64,000 nt of DNA from contig NZ_CADIJY010000007.1 in assembly GCF_902859735.1 (NCBI RefSeq), positions 62,001-126,000 of the forward strand. Direction: 5' to 3'. Made by a program: the position numbers and the translations under genes. The stretch comes from Achromobacter aegrifaciens. Its GTDB lineage: Bacteria > Pseudomonadota > Gammaproteobacteria > Burkholderiales > Burkholderiaceae_B. Positions 1-8,376 of the stretch are shown here, in pieces. The notes below the pieces were generated by a model that searched no databases, was not told where the DNA came from, and worked only from the letters and a program-made list of their open reading frames with translations. The first letter of the stretch is position 1, and each line of letters opens with the position of its first letter.

Positions 1-1300
1 CCGCGAAGCCGATCTCGCGCGAACCGCGCAGCGCGGCCTCCTTGCGCGGCATGCCCTCTTCGATGTGGCGGAAGATGTTCTCCAGCACCACGATCGCGTC
101 GTCCACCACCAGGCCGATGGCCAGCACCATGGCCAGCAGCGTCAGCGTGTTGATGGAAAAACCGAACAGGTACATCAGCGCACAGGCGCCCACCAGCGAC
201 ACCGGAATGGTGACGATGGGGATGATGCTTGCTCGCAGGTTGCGCAGGAAGAAGAAGATCACCAGCACCACCAGGACGATGGCTTCGCCGATGGTGTGGA
301 ACACGGAGTCGATGGAGCGTTCGATGAACACCGACGAGTCATACGCGATGTTCAGCTTCATGCCGGCCGGCAGGTTCTCGTTCAGGCGCGCCACTTCCTC
401 GCGCGCCGCCTTGGACAGTTCCAGCGGGTTGGCGGTGGACTGGCGCGTCACGCCGATGTTGATGGCTGGCTTGCCATTGAAGCGCGACAGCACGCGGTCG
501 CTGGCGGCGGCGATCTCCACATTGGCCACGTCGCGCATGCGGACCGGATAGCCTTTGACGTTGGCGACGATCACGTTCTCGAACTGGGCCGGCGTCTGCA
601 GGTCGGTGGAAGACACCACCGAGAACTCGCGGGCGCGCGACTCGATGCGGCCGGCCGGAATCTCGACGTTCTGGCTGCGCAGCGCGGCCTCCACGTCCTG
701 CACGGTCAGGCCGTAGGCGGCGAGCTTGTCGCGGTCCACGTAGATGCGCATGGACGGCAGGCGTTCGCCGAAGACGCGCACCTCGGCCGCGCCGGGCAGC
801 ACCGACAGGCGGGTCTTGATGTAGCGGTTGATGTAGTCCGAGGTCTGGATCGCGGAGTACGAACCGGACTCGACCGCGATGTAGATGATGGGCTGGGAAT
901 CGGCCTCGACCTTGCCGATGATGGGCTCGTCGATCTCGTCGGGCAGGAAGCGGCGGGCGCGCGAAACCTTGTCGCGGACTTCCGCGGCCGCGGCGTCCGG
1001 ATTGCGGGACAGGTTGAACTTGATGTTGATGAGGCTGCGTTCCGAGCGGCTGCGCGAGGTCATCACGTCCACGCCCTCGATGCCGGCCAGCTGGTCTTCC
1101 AGCGGCTTGGTCACCTGCGATTCGATCACCTCGGGCGAGGCGCCCTTGTAGGTGGTGTCCACCGACACGATGGGCTCGTCGATCTTCGGATACTCGCGCA
1201 CGGTCAGGCGCGAATACGAAATCAGGCCGATCAGCACGATGATCAGCGACAGGACCGATGCGAACACCGGCCGCTTGATGCAGGTTTCCGAGATACGCAT
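1..1300 (-). CDS. RND multidrug efflux permease (HAE1 family), 3' part outside window
   Basis: Inner-membrane proton-driven pump that exports drugs or other amphiphiles as part of a tripartite efflux complex. The first 433 residues are visible; the rest lies beyond position 1. The protein opens with MRISETCIKRPVFASV and a first membrane helix, as AcrB/MexB-type pumps do. A large periplasmic loop follows (about residues 30-330), then helices 2-4. The helix-4 motif GLVVDDAIVVLEN carries the two adjacent Asp of the proton relay at about residues 400-401. The start is the ATG at 1300, 33 bases after the adaptor gene on the same strand, so the two form one operon. The family call is firm. Substrates cannot be read from the sequence, and an outer-membrane factor gene may lie outside the window. 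Confidence 0.93.
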   Translation of the reverse strand, partial: MRISETCIKRPVFASVLSLIIVLIGLISYSRLTVREYPKIDEPIVSVDTTYKGASPEVIESQVTKPLEDQLAGIEGVDVMTSRSRSERSLINIKFNLSRNPDAAAAEVRDKVSRARRFLPDEIDEPIIGKVEADSQPIIYIAVESGSYSAIQTSDYINRYIKTRLSVLPGAAEVRVFGERLPSMRIYVDRDKLAAYGLTVQDVEAALRSQNVEIPAGRIESRAREFSVVSSTDLQTPAQFENVIVANVKGYPVRMRDVANVEIAAASDRVLSRFNGKPAINIGVTRQSTANPLELSKAAREEVARLNENLPAGMKLNIAYDSSVFIERSIDSVFHTIGEAIVLVVLVIFFFLRNLRASIIPIVTIPVSLVGACALMYLFGFSINTLTLLAMVLAIGLVVDDAIVVLENIFRHIEEGMPRKEAALRGSREIGFA

Positions 1301-1333
1301 TGCGCTACCGCCACATAGGGAAAAAAGCCGGCG

Positions 1334-2422
1334 TCACGCGCCGTTGGCCAGGACGGTCACCGCGGCGCCGTCTGTCACGCGCTGCAAGCCCGACACCACC
1401 AGCCGGTCGCCCGCCGCCACGCCGGTCAGGATTTCGACGCGGCCCTCGCGGCGCTCGCCGATGGTGACCTCGCGCCGCTCGGCCACGCCATCCTTGACGC
1501 GGTAGACGTATTGCGTCGCGCCCGAGGGCGACAGCGCGGCTTCCGGCGCGACCAGCGCCTTGTCCTGGTTGAACTGCAGCTGCACGCGGGCGAACATGCC
1601 CGGACGCAGCACCGCATCCTTGTTGGGGACCGTGGCGCGCAGCAGGATGGAGCGTCCGCCCGCGTCGACCAGCGGGCTGACCGCGTAGACCACGCCCTGG
1701 CGCTCCTGGCCGGGCAGCGCGTCCATGCGCAGCGTCAATTGCTGGCCCACGCCCACCTTGCTCAAATACATTTCAGGGACGCGGAAATCCACCTTGAGCG
1801 GATCGATCGCCTCCAGCGGGGCCAGGTCCTGGCCCTGGTTGACGTAGTCGCCCACCGACACGCTGCGCAGGCCCGCGATGCCGCCAAACGGCGCCGAGAT
1901 CGTCATCTTGTCCAGCCGCGCCTGCGCCAGCGCCACGGCGGCTTCCTGCACCTTCAGGGTGCTGGCGGATTCGTCGCGCGCCTGCTGGCTGACGAAACCC
2001 TTGCCCTGCAGCTCCACCGAGCGCCGGTAGTGGCTTTGCGCCAGCGTCAGGTTGGCGCGCGCCTGGGCCAGCTCGGCGCGCGGCACGGAATCGTCCAGCC
2101 GGATCAGCACGTCGCCGCGCTTGACCGGCTGGCCTTCCTTGAAATCGATCGACTGGATGCGGCCCGCGACCTCTGGTCGCAGCACCACGGACTCGTCGGA
2201 GCGCAGGCTGCCCACGGCCGAGATGCCGCGCGCGAAAGGAATCTCTTCAACGGCGGCCACTTCGACCCGAACGGGCGCAACGCGCGTCACGAGGGGCGCC
2301 TCGACGGCGCCGGGTTGTGGACTGACGGTTCCGAAGGCGAGCCAGCGCGGCACAAAAACGCCGAGCGCGGCCCCCGCGGCCAACCCTGCCGCTACGGCGG
2401 CGAGCAGTACTGCTTTTTTCAT
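1334..2422 (-). CDS. RND efflux periplasmic adaptor (membrane fusion protein)
   Basis: Adaptor of 362 residues linking the RND pump to an outer-membrane channel. The chosen ATG at 2422 gives MKKAVLLAAVAAGLAAG, a membrane anchor or uncleaved signal helix. A start 15 codons upstream would put non-signal sequence in front of it. Biotinyl-lipoyl half-motifs are visible (VAGRIQSIDFKEGQPVKRGD and, later, GDYVNQGQDLAPL). They flank an alpha-helical hairpin rich in Ala, Gln and Arg (about residues 110-160), and beta-barrel and membrane-proximal domains follow. It lies directly upstream of the pump gene and is co-transcribed with it. No local regulator gene is seen upstream; the next gene, rnhA, is separated by a terminator. 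Confidence 0.92.
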   Translation of the reverse strand: MKKAVLLAAVAAGLAAGAALGVFVPRWLAFGTVSPQPGAVEAPLVTRVAPVRVEVAAVEEIPFARGISAVGSLRSDESVVLRPEVAGRIQSIDFKEGQPVKRGDVLIRLDDSVPRAELAQARANLTLAQSHYRRSVELQGKGFVSQQARDESASTLKVQEAAVALAQARLDKMTISAPFGGIAGLRSVSVGDYVNQGQDLAPLEAIDPLKVDFRVPEMYLSKVGVGQQLTLRMDALPGQERQGVVYAVSPLVDAGGRSILLRATVPNKDAVLRPGMFARVQLQFNQDKALVAPEAALSPSGATQYVYRVKDGVAERREVTIGERREGRVEILTGVAAGDRLVVSGLQRVTDGAAVTVLANGA

Positions 2423-2558
2423 GCGCGAATGTGGCGGTATTGCGGCGCGGGCCTGGCATGCCCCCACGCGGACTGCGCCGCAGGAACTGGAATGAGGGTT
2501 GGCACTTTAGCACCCGGATTTACATACTGGAACAATCCTGAAGCCGGATGAAAGAACT

Positions 2559-2582
2559 AAATCCGCCCCAGAGGGCGGATTT
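2559..2582 (-). terminator. Intrinsic terminator downstream of rnhA
   Basis: Perfect 10-bp inverted repeat (AAATCCGCCC / GGGCGGATTT) around a 4-base loop. On the minus strand the stem is followed by a T-rich stretch, placing it between rnhA and the efflux operon. Confidence 0.7.
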
Positions 2583-2602
2583 GAGGGTATATCCCGATGC
2601 CC

Positions 2603-3064
2603 TCAGCCCCGGCGGGCCGATTCCACGCCCATGTTGGCCAACTGGTCTGCCCGTTCGTTGCCGGGATCGCCGGCATGGCCGCGGACCCAGCGCCAGGACA
2701 CGGTATGGCGCTGCACCTGTTCGTCCAGCAGCTGCCACAGCTCGGCGTTCTTGACCGGCTTCTTGTCGGCCGTCATCCAGCCGCGCCGCTTCCAGTTGGC
2801 GAGCCACTCGGTCATGCCCCTCATTACATATTGGGAGTCCGTGTGGATGATGACCGTGCACGGGCGCTTGAGCGCGCGCAGGCCCTGGATGACTGCCAGC
2901 AGTTCCATCCGGTTGTTGGTGGTCTGGAGTTCGCCGCCATGCAGGGTCTTTTCATGGCTGCCGGCGCGCATCAGCACGCCCCAGCCGCCCGGACCGGGGT
3001 TGCCCTTGCAGGCGCCGTCGGTCCACATTTCCACTTTCTGCTCGTTCGCTTTGTCGTCCTGCAT
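2603..3064 (-). CDS. rnhA: Ribonuclease HI
   Basis: Cleaves the RNA strand of RNA-DNA hybrids (R-loops, primer remnants) in the cytoplasm. The 153-residue length is typical. The catalytic carboxylates are all visible: D16 (in [17 protein letters not shown]), E54 ([10 protein letters not shown]), D76 (IHTDSQYV) and D140 (GNERADQLA), with the active-site histidine at H130 (VRGHAG). The spacing matches the E. coli enzyme with a six-residue offset. The basic handle WKRRGW is present. It follows the methyltransferase gene on the same strand with a 67-base gap, the usual betaproteobacterial order. A strong hairpin follows its stop codon. Confidence 0.97.
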   Translation of the reverse strand: MQDDKANEQKVEMWTDGACKGNPGPGGWGVLMRAGSHEKTLHGGELQTTNNRMELLAVIQGLRALKRPCTVIIHTDSQYVMRGMTEWLANWKRRGWMTADKKPVKNAELWQLLDEQVQRHTVSWRWVRGHAGDPGNERADQLANMGVESARRG

Positions 3065-3131
3065 GGTGCTGCTTGGTATTCCTTGCTAAAAAAAGTCCCA
3101 AAAATTGGCCCCGCGGCGCGGGACTGGGGCC

Positions 3132-3905
3132 TCAGGAGCCGTCGTCCGCGTGGCGGTTGACCACCACGGACGCGGCGCGGGCGCGTTTGGGCTTGGCCTT
3201 CTTCCAGGCCGGGCCAATGATACGCATGCCGGCCACCCGCTTGACGGCCGACACCAGATAGACCGCGCCGCCCACGCTCCACCAGCGGGCGCCCGCCGAC
3301 TCCAGGAAGGACCAGCGCTGCAGCCACTTTTCGCTGCGGCAGGCCGGGGCGTAGCAGCCGAAGTGGCTGGCCTCGACCTCGAGCGACAGCAGCTTGAACC
3401 AGTCCTTCAGGCGCGGCAAGGACACCTGGGATGACGGCGGCTGCGGCAGCCAGGGTTCCATGCCGGGCATGCGCGTGCGCATGCCCCACATGCTCCAGGG
3501 ATTGAAGCCCGAGATCACGACCCGCCCTTCGGGCACCAGCACGCGTTCGACCTCGCGCAGCACGTTGTGGGGATCGTCCGCGCACTCGAAGGCATGCGGC
3601 AGGATCAGCAGGTCCACGCTCTGGGATTCGAACGGCAGGGCCTCGGGCTCGGCCAGCACCACCCGCGACTGCCAGGCCGCCGCGCTTTCCGCGGACGGGG
3701 TCTCGGCGCCCACGTAGCCCTTGAAGGGCATGCGGTTGGCGCGCAGCAGATTCATGTCCGCCAGACCCACCTGCCAGGCGTAATATCCGAACACGTCCGC
3801 GACAGCCGCATCGAACTGCGCCCGCTCCCAGGCCAGTACGTACTGTCCCGGCGGCGTCTGGAACCATTCGGCCAGTTCTACAATCGGCGGAGTATCTTCT
3901 GCCAC
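3132..3905 (-). CDS. Class I SAM-dependent methyltransferase
   Basis: Cytoplasmic methyltransferase of 257 residues; the substrate is unknown. The N-terminal half is divergent. The acidic/hydrophobic motifs of the Rossmann fold are seen as LPFESQSVDLLILPHAFEC (about residues 92-110) and ALLREVERVL-like sequence followed by VPEGRVVISGFNPWSMWG, typical of Methyltransf_11 proteins. The C-terminus is strongly basic (AWKKAKPKRARAASVVV). It is divergent from gloB, with only 20 bases between the two starts, and upstream of rnhA. This rnhA/methyltransferase/gloB arrangement is common in the Burkholderiales, but the role remains undefined. Non-canonical N-terminal glycine loops make the exact subfamily uncertain. 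Confidence 0.88.
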   Translation of the reverse strand: MAEDTPPIVELAEWFQTPPGQYVLAWERAQFDAAVADVFGYYAWQVGLADMNLLRANRMPFKGYVGAETPSAESAAAWQSRVVLAEPEALPFESQSVDLLILPHAFECADDPHNVLREVERVLVPEGRVVISGFNPWSMWGMRTRMPGMEPWLPQPPSSQVSLPRLKDWFKLLSLEVEASHFGCYAPACRSEKWLQRWSFLESAGARWWSVGGAVYLVSAVKRVAGMRIIGPAWKKAKPKRARAASVVVNRHADDGS

Positions 3906-3925
3906 GTTCTATTCCTTCGAATCCC

Positions 3926-4747
3926 ATGCAAGCCTTGACCGCCCCCACAGGCGGCCGCGATCGCAACGCCGCGGTCTTGCCTCTACCCGCCTTCAACGAC
4001 AACTACATCTGGGCCATCGTCCGCGGCGATGAAGCCGCCGTGGTCGATCCCGGCGACGCCGGCCCGGTGCTGCAATGGCTGGCCCAGAACGGCTTGAGAC
4101 TGCGCGCCATTCTACTCACGCACCATCATGGCGACCATGTGGGCGGCGTACCGGAATTGTCCCGCATCGAGGGCATTACCGTATACGGCCCCGCGCATGA
4201 ACAGCTGCCGCGCTGCGACGTGCGCCTGGCGCAGGGCGACCGCGTGGCGATCCCGGAACTGGACCTGGATCTGGCCGTGCTGGACGTGCCCGGGCACACC
4301 GCCGGCCATATCGCCTACTACGGCCGGGCGGCCGGTCAGGAGCCGGTTCTGTTCTGTGGCGACACCCTGTTTGCGGGGGGCTGCGGCCGTCTTTTCGAAG
4401 GCACTCCGGCGCAAATGCATGATTCTTTAGGGAAATTTGCCGTTTTACCGCCAGATACACAGGTTTTTTGCGCACACGAGTACACTCTAGCGAACTTGCG
4501 CTGGGCCTTGGCAGTCGATCCGGCCAACCGCAGCCTGCAACAGTGGCACCAGCAGGCCCAGCAATTACGAGCAGAAGGTCTTCCCACGCTTCCGTCCACC
4601 ATCGGGCAGGAACGCGCGGCCAATCCGTTTTTGCGCACGCAAGAAGTTGAGGTCGTCCACGCCGCAGAGCGCTGGGCCGGCCGCAGCCACGCTACGCCGG
4701 TAGAGGTTTTTGCCTCCCTTCGTGAATGGAAGAACGATTTCAAGTGA
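3926..4747 (+). CDS. gloB: Hydroxyacylglutathione hydrolase (glyoxalase II)
   Basis: Hydrolyses S-D-lactoylglutathione to D-lactate and glutathione, the second step of methylglyoxal detoxification. This 273-residue metallo-beta-lactamase-fold enzyme has the binuclear metal motif THHHGDH at residues 65-71. Further conserved segments are CGDTLFAGGCGRLFEGTP, FCAHEYTLANLRWA and the C-terminal glutathione-binding NPFLRT. The N-terminus is about 13 residues longer than in E. coli, so a later start is possible, although no better initiation codon is obvious. It is transcribed divergently from the methyltransferase and runs towards mltD with a 7-base gap, suggesting co-transcription. Confidence 0.96.
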   Translation: MQALTAPTGGRDRNAAVLPLPAFNDNYIWAIVRGDEAAVVDPGDAGPVLQWLAQNGLRLRAILLTHHHGDHVGGVPELSRIEGITVYGPAHEQLPRCDVRLAQGDRVAIPELDLDLAVLDVPGHTAGHIAYYGRAAGQEPVLFCGDTLFAGGCGRLFEGTPAQMHDSLGKFAVLPPDTQVFCAHEYTLANLRWALAVDPANRSLQQWHQQAQQLRAEGLPTLPSTIGQERAANPFLRTQEVEVVHAAERWAGRSHATPVEVFASLREWKNDFK

Positions 4748-4754
4748 CAACCCG

Positions 4755-6173
4755 ATGAATCTATCCCGACTCCTTCTGCCGCTCATGCTGGCAGTCCTCG
4801 CCGGTTGCGCAGGAACCAAAGCCCCCGATAGCAAGAACCTCACCACCAATTCGCAAGGGCGATACATCGCCCGCGACACGTCCCGGACGGTTGACCTGAC
4901 CAACCCGCCCGCCGACGCCTGGGACCGCATCCGCCGCGGTTTCGCCATCCCCAACCTGAACACCGATCTCTCGCAGCAGTGGACCGAGTACTACGCGTCC
5001 CACCCCGAGTCGGTGCAGCGCATGGCGGAACGCGCAGGCAAATACCTGTACTTCATCGTCGACGAGATCAACCGTCGCGGCCTGCCGACAGAGCTGGCGC
5101 TGCTGCCCTTCGTCGAAAGCGCCTACAACCCGACCGCGCTGTCGCGCGCCCAGGCGTCCGGCCTGTGGCAGTTCGTGCCGGCCACGGGCCAGCACTTCAA
5201 CCTGAAGCAGGACTGGTGGCGCGACGAGCGCCGCGACCCCATCGCCTCGACCAACGCGGCGCTGGATTACCTGGAAAAGCTGTTTGAAATGCAGGGTGAC
5301 TGGTACCTGGCGCTGGCCTCGTACAACTGGGGCGAAGGCTCGGTGCAGCGCGCCATGGCCAAGAACGAGGCGGCCGGCCAGGGCACGGACTACCTGTCCC
5401 TGAACATGCCCGATGAAACCCGCAACTACGTGCCCAAGCTGCAGGCCATCAAGAACATCATCGCCGATCCGCAACGTTACGCGGTGGCCCTGCCCCCGGT
5501 GGGCAACACGCCCTACTTCGTGACGGTCCAGAAGAACAGCGACATCGACCTGGAAATCGCCGCCAAGCTGGCCGAAATGCCGCTGGACGAATTCAAGGCG
5601 CTGAACCCCTCGTTCAACCGTCCCGTGATCCGCGGCGACCACGGCCCCACCCTGCTGCTCCCGGCCGACCGCGTCGAGATCTTCAACGCCAACCTGACCA
5701 ACTACAAGGGCGACCTCAGCGCCTGGAAGATCTACCATACGCGTCGCGGGGAATCCTACGCCTCGATCGCCAAGCGTTTCGGCGTGAGCGAAGCCACGCT
5801 GCGCCAGACCAACGACATCGGTTCGCGCCAGAAATCCGCCTCCGGCCAATCCCTGCTGGTGCCGGGCGAACCCGGCACGGGCGGCGTGCAGCTGGCCTCG
5901 CTGGCCACGCCGGTGGGCGCGCTGGACTCGACACCGTCGGACAACAAGGCCGCCGCCCCGCGCGGCCGCACCACCCAGGCGCCAGCCGCCCGCGTAGCCA
6001 GCGCCCGCCCCAATGTCCGCACCCACAAGGTGCGCCAGGGCGACACGCTGTTCTCGCTGGCCAAGCAGTACGGCACCTCGGTCGACGCGCTGCGCGCGCT
6101 CAACAACATCAAGGGCAGCGCCCTGAAGGTCGGCTCGCAACTGCGCGTGCCGGGCACCAACGCCCGCGGCTGA
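4755..6173 (+). CDS. mltD: Membrane-bound lytic murein transglycosylase D
   Basis: Outer-membrane lipoprotein that cleaves the MurNAc-GlcNAc bond of peptidoglycan to 1,6-anhydro products. From the ATG at 4755 (472 residues) it has a lipoprotein signal ending VLAGC, with the lipidated Cys at 18. The SLT domain has its catalytic Glu in FVESAYNP (E121), followed by ASGLWQFVPATG. Two LysM peptidoglycan-binding repeats lie near the C-terminus (YHTRRGESYASIAKRFGV and HKVRQGDTLFSLAKQYGT). They are separated by a Pro/Ala/Thr-rich linker. The earlier ATG at 4710 overlaps gloB and would spoil the signal peptide. A strong terminator follows. Confidence 0.96.
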   Translation: MNLSRLLLPLMLAVLAGCAGTKAPDSKNLTTNSQGRYIARDTSRTVDLTNPPADAWDRIRRGFAIPNLNTDLSQQWTEYYASHPESVQRMAERAGKYLYFIVDEINRRGLPTELALLPFVESAYNPTALSRAQASGLWQFVPATGQHFNLKQDWWRDERRDPIASTNAALDYLEKLFEMQGDWYLALASYNWGEGSVQRAMAKNEAAGQGTDYLSLNMPDETRNYVPKLQAIKNIIADPQRYAVALPPVGNTPYFVTVQKNSDIDLEIAAKLAEMPLDEFKALNPSFNRPVIRGDHGPTLLLPADRVEIFNANLTNYKGDLSAWKIYHTRRGESYASIAKRFGVSEATLRQTNDIGSRQKSASGQSLLVPGEPGTGGVQLASLATPVGALDSTPSDNKAAAPRGRTTQAPAARVASARPNVRTHKVRQGDTLFSLAKQYGTSVDALRALNNIKGSALKVGSQLRVPGTNARG

Positions 6174-6186
6174 TCGGCGCTTGCAT

Positions 6187-6220
6187 GAAAAAGGCGCGTC
6201 CCGCGGGACGCGCCTTTTTT
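6187..6220. terminator. Intrinsic terminator between convergent mltD and the PLP lyase
   Basis: Long GC-rich palindrome centred on GTCCCGCGGGAC, flanked by A and T runs on both sides, so it can end transcription in both directions. Confidence 0.85.
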
Positions 6221-6238
6221 ATGTCCATCCGCCACCCG

Positions 6239-7171
6239 CTACCGCGGCTGCGCCGCGAACTGCGTACTCCATTGCGCCAGCTGGCCGGCCGTTACGCCCA
6301 CGCCGCCGCACAGGATCACCGCCACCGATCGTGCGTTCTTCAGGAGATCCGAACCGCCGTCCAGCGCCGCAATCGAGGCGCCGCAGGCGGGCTCGACCAG
6401 AATGCGGTGCTCCAGCAGCACGTCCTCGCAGGCTGCCACCGCGGCGGCATCCGATACCACCACGCTCTCGATGGGATGCTCCTTCGCCAGCTCTAGCGCG
6501 CGGTCGCAGACCTGCCGCGCGCCCAATGAGGTCGCAATGGACCGGATCTCGGGCAACAGCACCGGCGCCCCCGCGCCCAGGGCCTGGGCATAGGAGTCGG
6601 CGCCGGCCGTCTCGGCCGCAATCACCGGCACTTCCGCCCAGCCATTGCGCCGCAGGCCTTCGACCACGCCGCATAGCAGCCCGCCGCCGCCGACCGAGCA
6701 GATGACCGCATCCGGCCGCCCGCCCTGCCGGGCCAGCTCGTCGATCATGGTCGCGTGCCCCTCCCACAGCAAAGGGTCGTCGAAGGGATGCAGGAACGCA
6801 TCCGCCTCGGTCATGAGTTCCAGCGCGCGGGCATTGGCCTCCATCCAGGAGGCGCCATGCACCATGACCTCCGCCCCTTCGGAGCGGATCAGGCTCTTGG
6901 CGCGCTCCGAGGTCGTGGCGGGCACCACCACGGTCACCGGCGTGGCCAGCATGCGGCCGGCGTAGGCCACCGCATAACCGGCGTTGCCGCCGGACGAAGA
7001 GATGAAGCGCCGGGCCCCGCGGGATTTGTAGATCTGGCAGGCGTGGCCTATGCCGCGGGCCTTGAACGAGCCGCTGGGCTGCAGCGCCTCCATCTTCAGG
7101 CGCACGTCCTTGCCGCTGCGCAGGGAGAAGGCGCGGGATGCGAGCGCCGGGGTTTCGATATGGATTGCCAT
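6239..7171 (-). CDS. PLP-dependent threonine/serine dehydratase-like ammonia-lyase
   Basis: Fold-type II PLP enzyme of 310 residues, of the serine/threonine dehydratase family, expected to deaminate a hydroxy-amino acid or related compound. The Schiff-base Lys is K37 in PSGSFKARG. The PLP phosphate loop is seen as SSGGNAGYAVAYAG, and the glycine-rich segment as SVGGGGLLCGV. There is no C-terminal ACT-like regulatory domain, so it is a short catabolic form. The ATG at 7171 is preferred; a longer reading would run through the upstream gene. It lies 25 bases after the DoeB-like gene on the same strand. That pairing resembles eutB/eutE of hydroxyectoine degradation, but eutC and ectoine hydrolase are not here. 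Confidence 0.88.
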   Translation of the reverse strand: MAIHIETPALASRAFSLRSGKDVRLKMEALQPSGSFKARGIGHACQIYKSRGARRFISSSGGNAGYAVAYAGRMLATPVTVVVPATTSERAKSLIRSEGAEVMVHGASWMEANARALELMTEADAFLHPFDDPLLWEGHATMIDELARQGGRPDAVICSVGGGGLLCGVVEGLRRNGWAEVPVIAAETAGADSYAQALGAGAPVLLPEIRSIATSLGARQVCDRALELAKEHPIESVVVSDAAAVAACEDVLLEHRILVEPACGASIAALDGGSDLLKNARSVAVILCGGVGVTAGQLAQWSTQFAAQPR

Positions 7172-7196
7172 GTTCCGTTCTTCAAAAATGGGTGAA

Positions 7197-8270
7197 TCAG
7201 GCCGCGCTGGCCACGACGCAGCAGACGTTGCCGGGCACGACGATGCCGGGATGGCGCTTGGCGAAGATGACGCCACTGGTCCCGTAAACCAGCTCGACCG
7301 GCGCGCGGCGCGGATCGAATGTCTGGTGGATGCGGCCCGCGGGCTGGCCGGCCTCGACGGCTTCGCCATGCCGATGGTAAGCCTCGAACACACCGCGTTC
7401 GGAGGCGATGACGTAGGACTTCGCGCCGCTGACCTTGCACAGGGGCGCTGGCTGCGCCGCCAGCGGCTGGGCGCAAGCCTGGTCCAGCACGCCCCAATGC
7501 GCCAGCACGCGCAGCGCGCCGGCGCGGCACAGCGCGAGCGCACTGTCCGTCACCGTGCCGCGTCCCGCCATCTCGGTGCTGACACAGGTAAGCCCCGCCG
7601 CCACGGCCGTGGCGACGCTGGTGCGGGTATCGCCCAGCGTGTCCAGCATCACGTTGAACGGCGCGCCGAAGGCCATTACGGCATCGATGTTGCGCTGGGT
7701 CTGCCCGGCATCTTGCGACGGCTGGACCAGGGCGCTGGGAATGATGTCCAGCGACGAACCGCCGGAATGCAGGCTCAGGAACGCGTCGCCGCGCGAGAAC
7801 AGCTCGTCGCTGACGTAGGCGGCGATCTGTTCCGTGATGCTGCCCGCATGGTCGCCGGGAAACGTGCGGTTCAGGTTCTTGCCGTCCAGCGGCGAGGTAC
7901 GCAGGCCGGCTTCCGCTGCCGGCGCGTTGAGCGCGGGCATGACGATCAGGCGCCCCCGAATGCGGTCCAGCGGCAGGTCGCGGATGAATGCGCCCAGCAC
8001 GATCTGGCCTTCGTACTCGTCGCCGTGGTTGCCGGCTTCCAGGATGACGGTGGGGCCGTCGCCATTGGCCAGCACCGCCATGGGTATGCGCACCGTGCCC
8101 CAGGCGTCTTCGTGCGGCGACTGCGGGATGTGCAGGAAGCCCGCCTGGCGTCCAGGCGCGTCGAGATCGATGTCGGTGAAGGCCGTCGCGCAGTGCGGGT
8201 TGCGTGCCGGCAGGTGCGCGACCCGCCGGTCACGCAATAACGGCGACTCGCGGAATGTCGGTTTCGTCAT
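7197..8270 (-). CDS. DoeB/AstE-type N-acyl deacylase (succinylglutamate desuccinylase/aspartoacylase family)
   Basis: Zinc-dependent M14-like deacylase of 357 residues. The metal-binding HxxE motif is in GNHGDEYEGQIVLG, with the later zinc His probably in LSLHSGG. RTSPLDGKNLNRTFPGD is the substrate-binding NxNR-type segment. The sequence resembles DoeB, which removes acetate from N2-acetyl-2,4-diaminobutyrate in ectoine breakdown. Related acylases act on other N-acyl amino acids, so the substrate is inferred. It is first in a two-gene minus-strand operon with the PLP lyase. It is divergent from a LysR gene, the usual setting for a substrate-induced catabolic operon. Confidence 0.87.
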   Translation of the reverse strand: MTKPTFRESPLLRDRRVAHLPARNPHCATAFTDIDLDAPGRQAGFLHIPQSPHEDAWGTVRIPMAVLANGDGPTVILEAGNHGDEYEGQIVLGAFIRDLPLDRIRGRLIVMPALNAPAAEAGLRTSPLDGKNLNRTFPGDHAGSITEQIAAYVSDELFSRGDAFLSLHSGGSSLDIIPSALVQPSQDAGQTQRNIDAVMAFGAPFNVMLDTLGDTRTSVATAVAAGLTCVSTEMAGRGTVTDSALALCRAGALRVLAHWGVLDQACAQPLAAQPAPLCKVSGAKSYVIASERGVFEAYHRHGEAVEAGQPAGRIHQTFDPRRAPVELVYGTSGVIFAKRHPGIVVPGNVCCVVASAA

Positions 8271-8314
8271 AGACCTTTTGGGTATACGTTATGGGGTTAA
8301 ATCCGAAAATATAG

Positions 8315-8340
8315 GTATTTGACTGACCAGCAACAAATAC
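8315..8340. promoter_or_regulatory. Inverted repeat in the DoeB-like/LysR divergent promoter
   Basis: Perfect 7-bp arms GTATTTG (8315-8321) and CAAATAC (8334-8340) separated by 12 bases. They lie in the 106-base divergent region, about 36 bases before the LysR start. This is a plausible binding site for the adjacent LysR regulator, by position and symmetry only. Confidence 0.45.
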
Positions 8341-8376
8341 TTTTGATGCTTGCTACATATGCCCGGGAGGCATGGC

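Noticed and set aside
65-1318. 417-residue plus-strand ORF
   Set aside because: It lies antisense to the RND pump. Its translation is rich in His, Asp, Gly and Arg with no family pattern, which is typical of shadow frames in GC-rich DNA.
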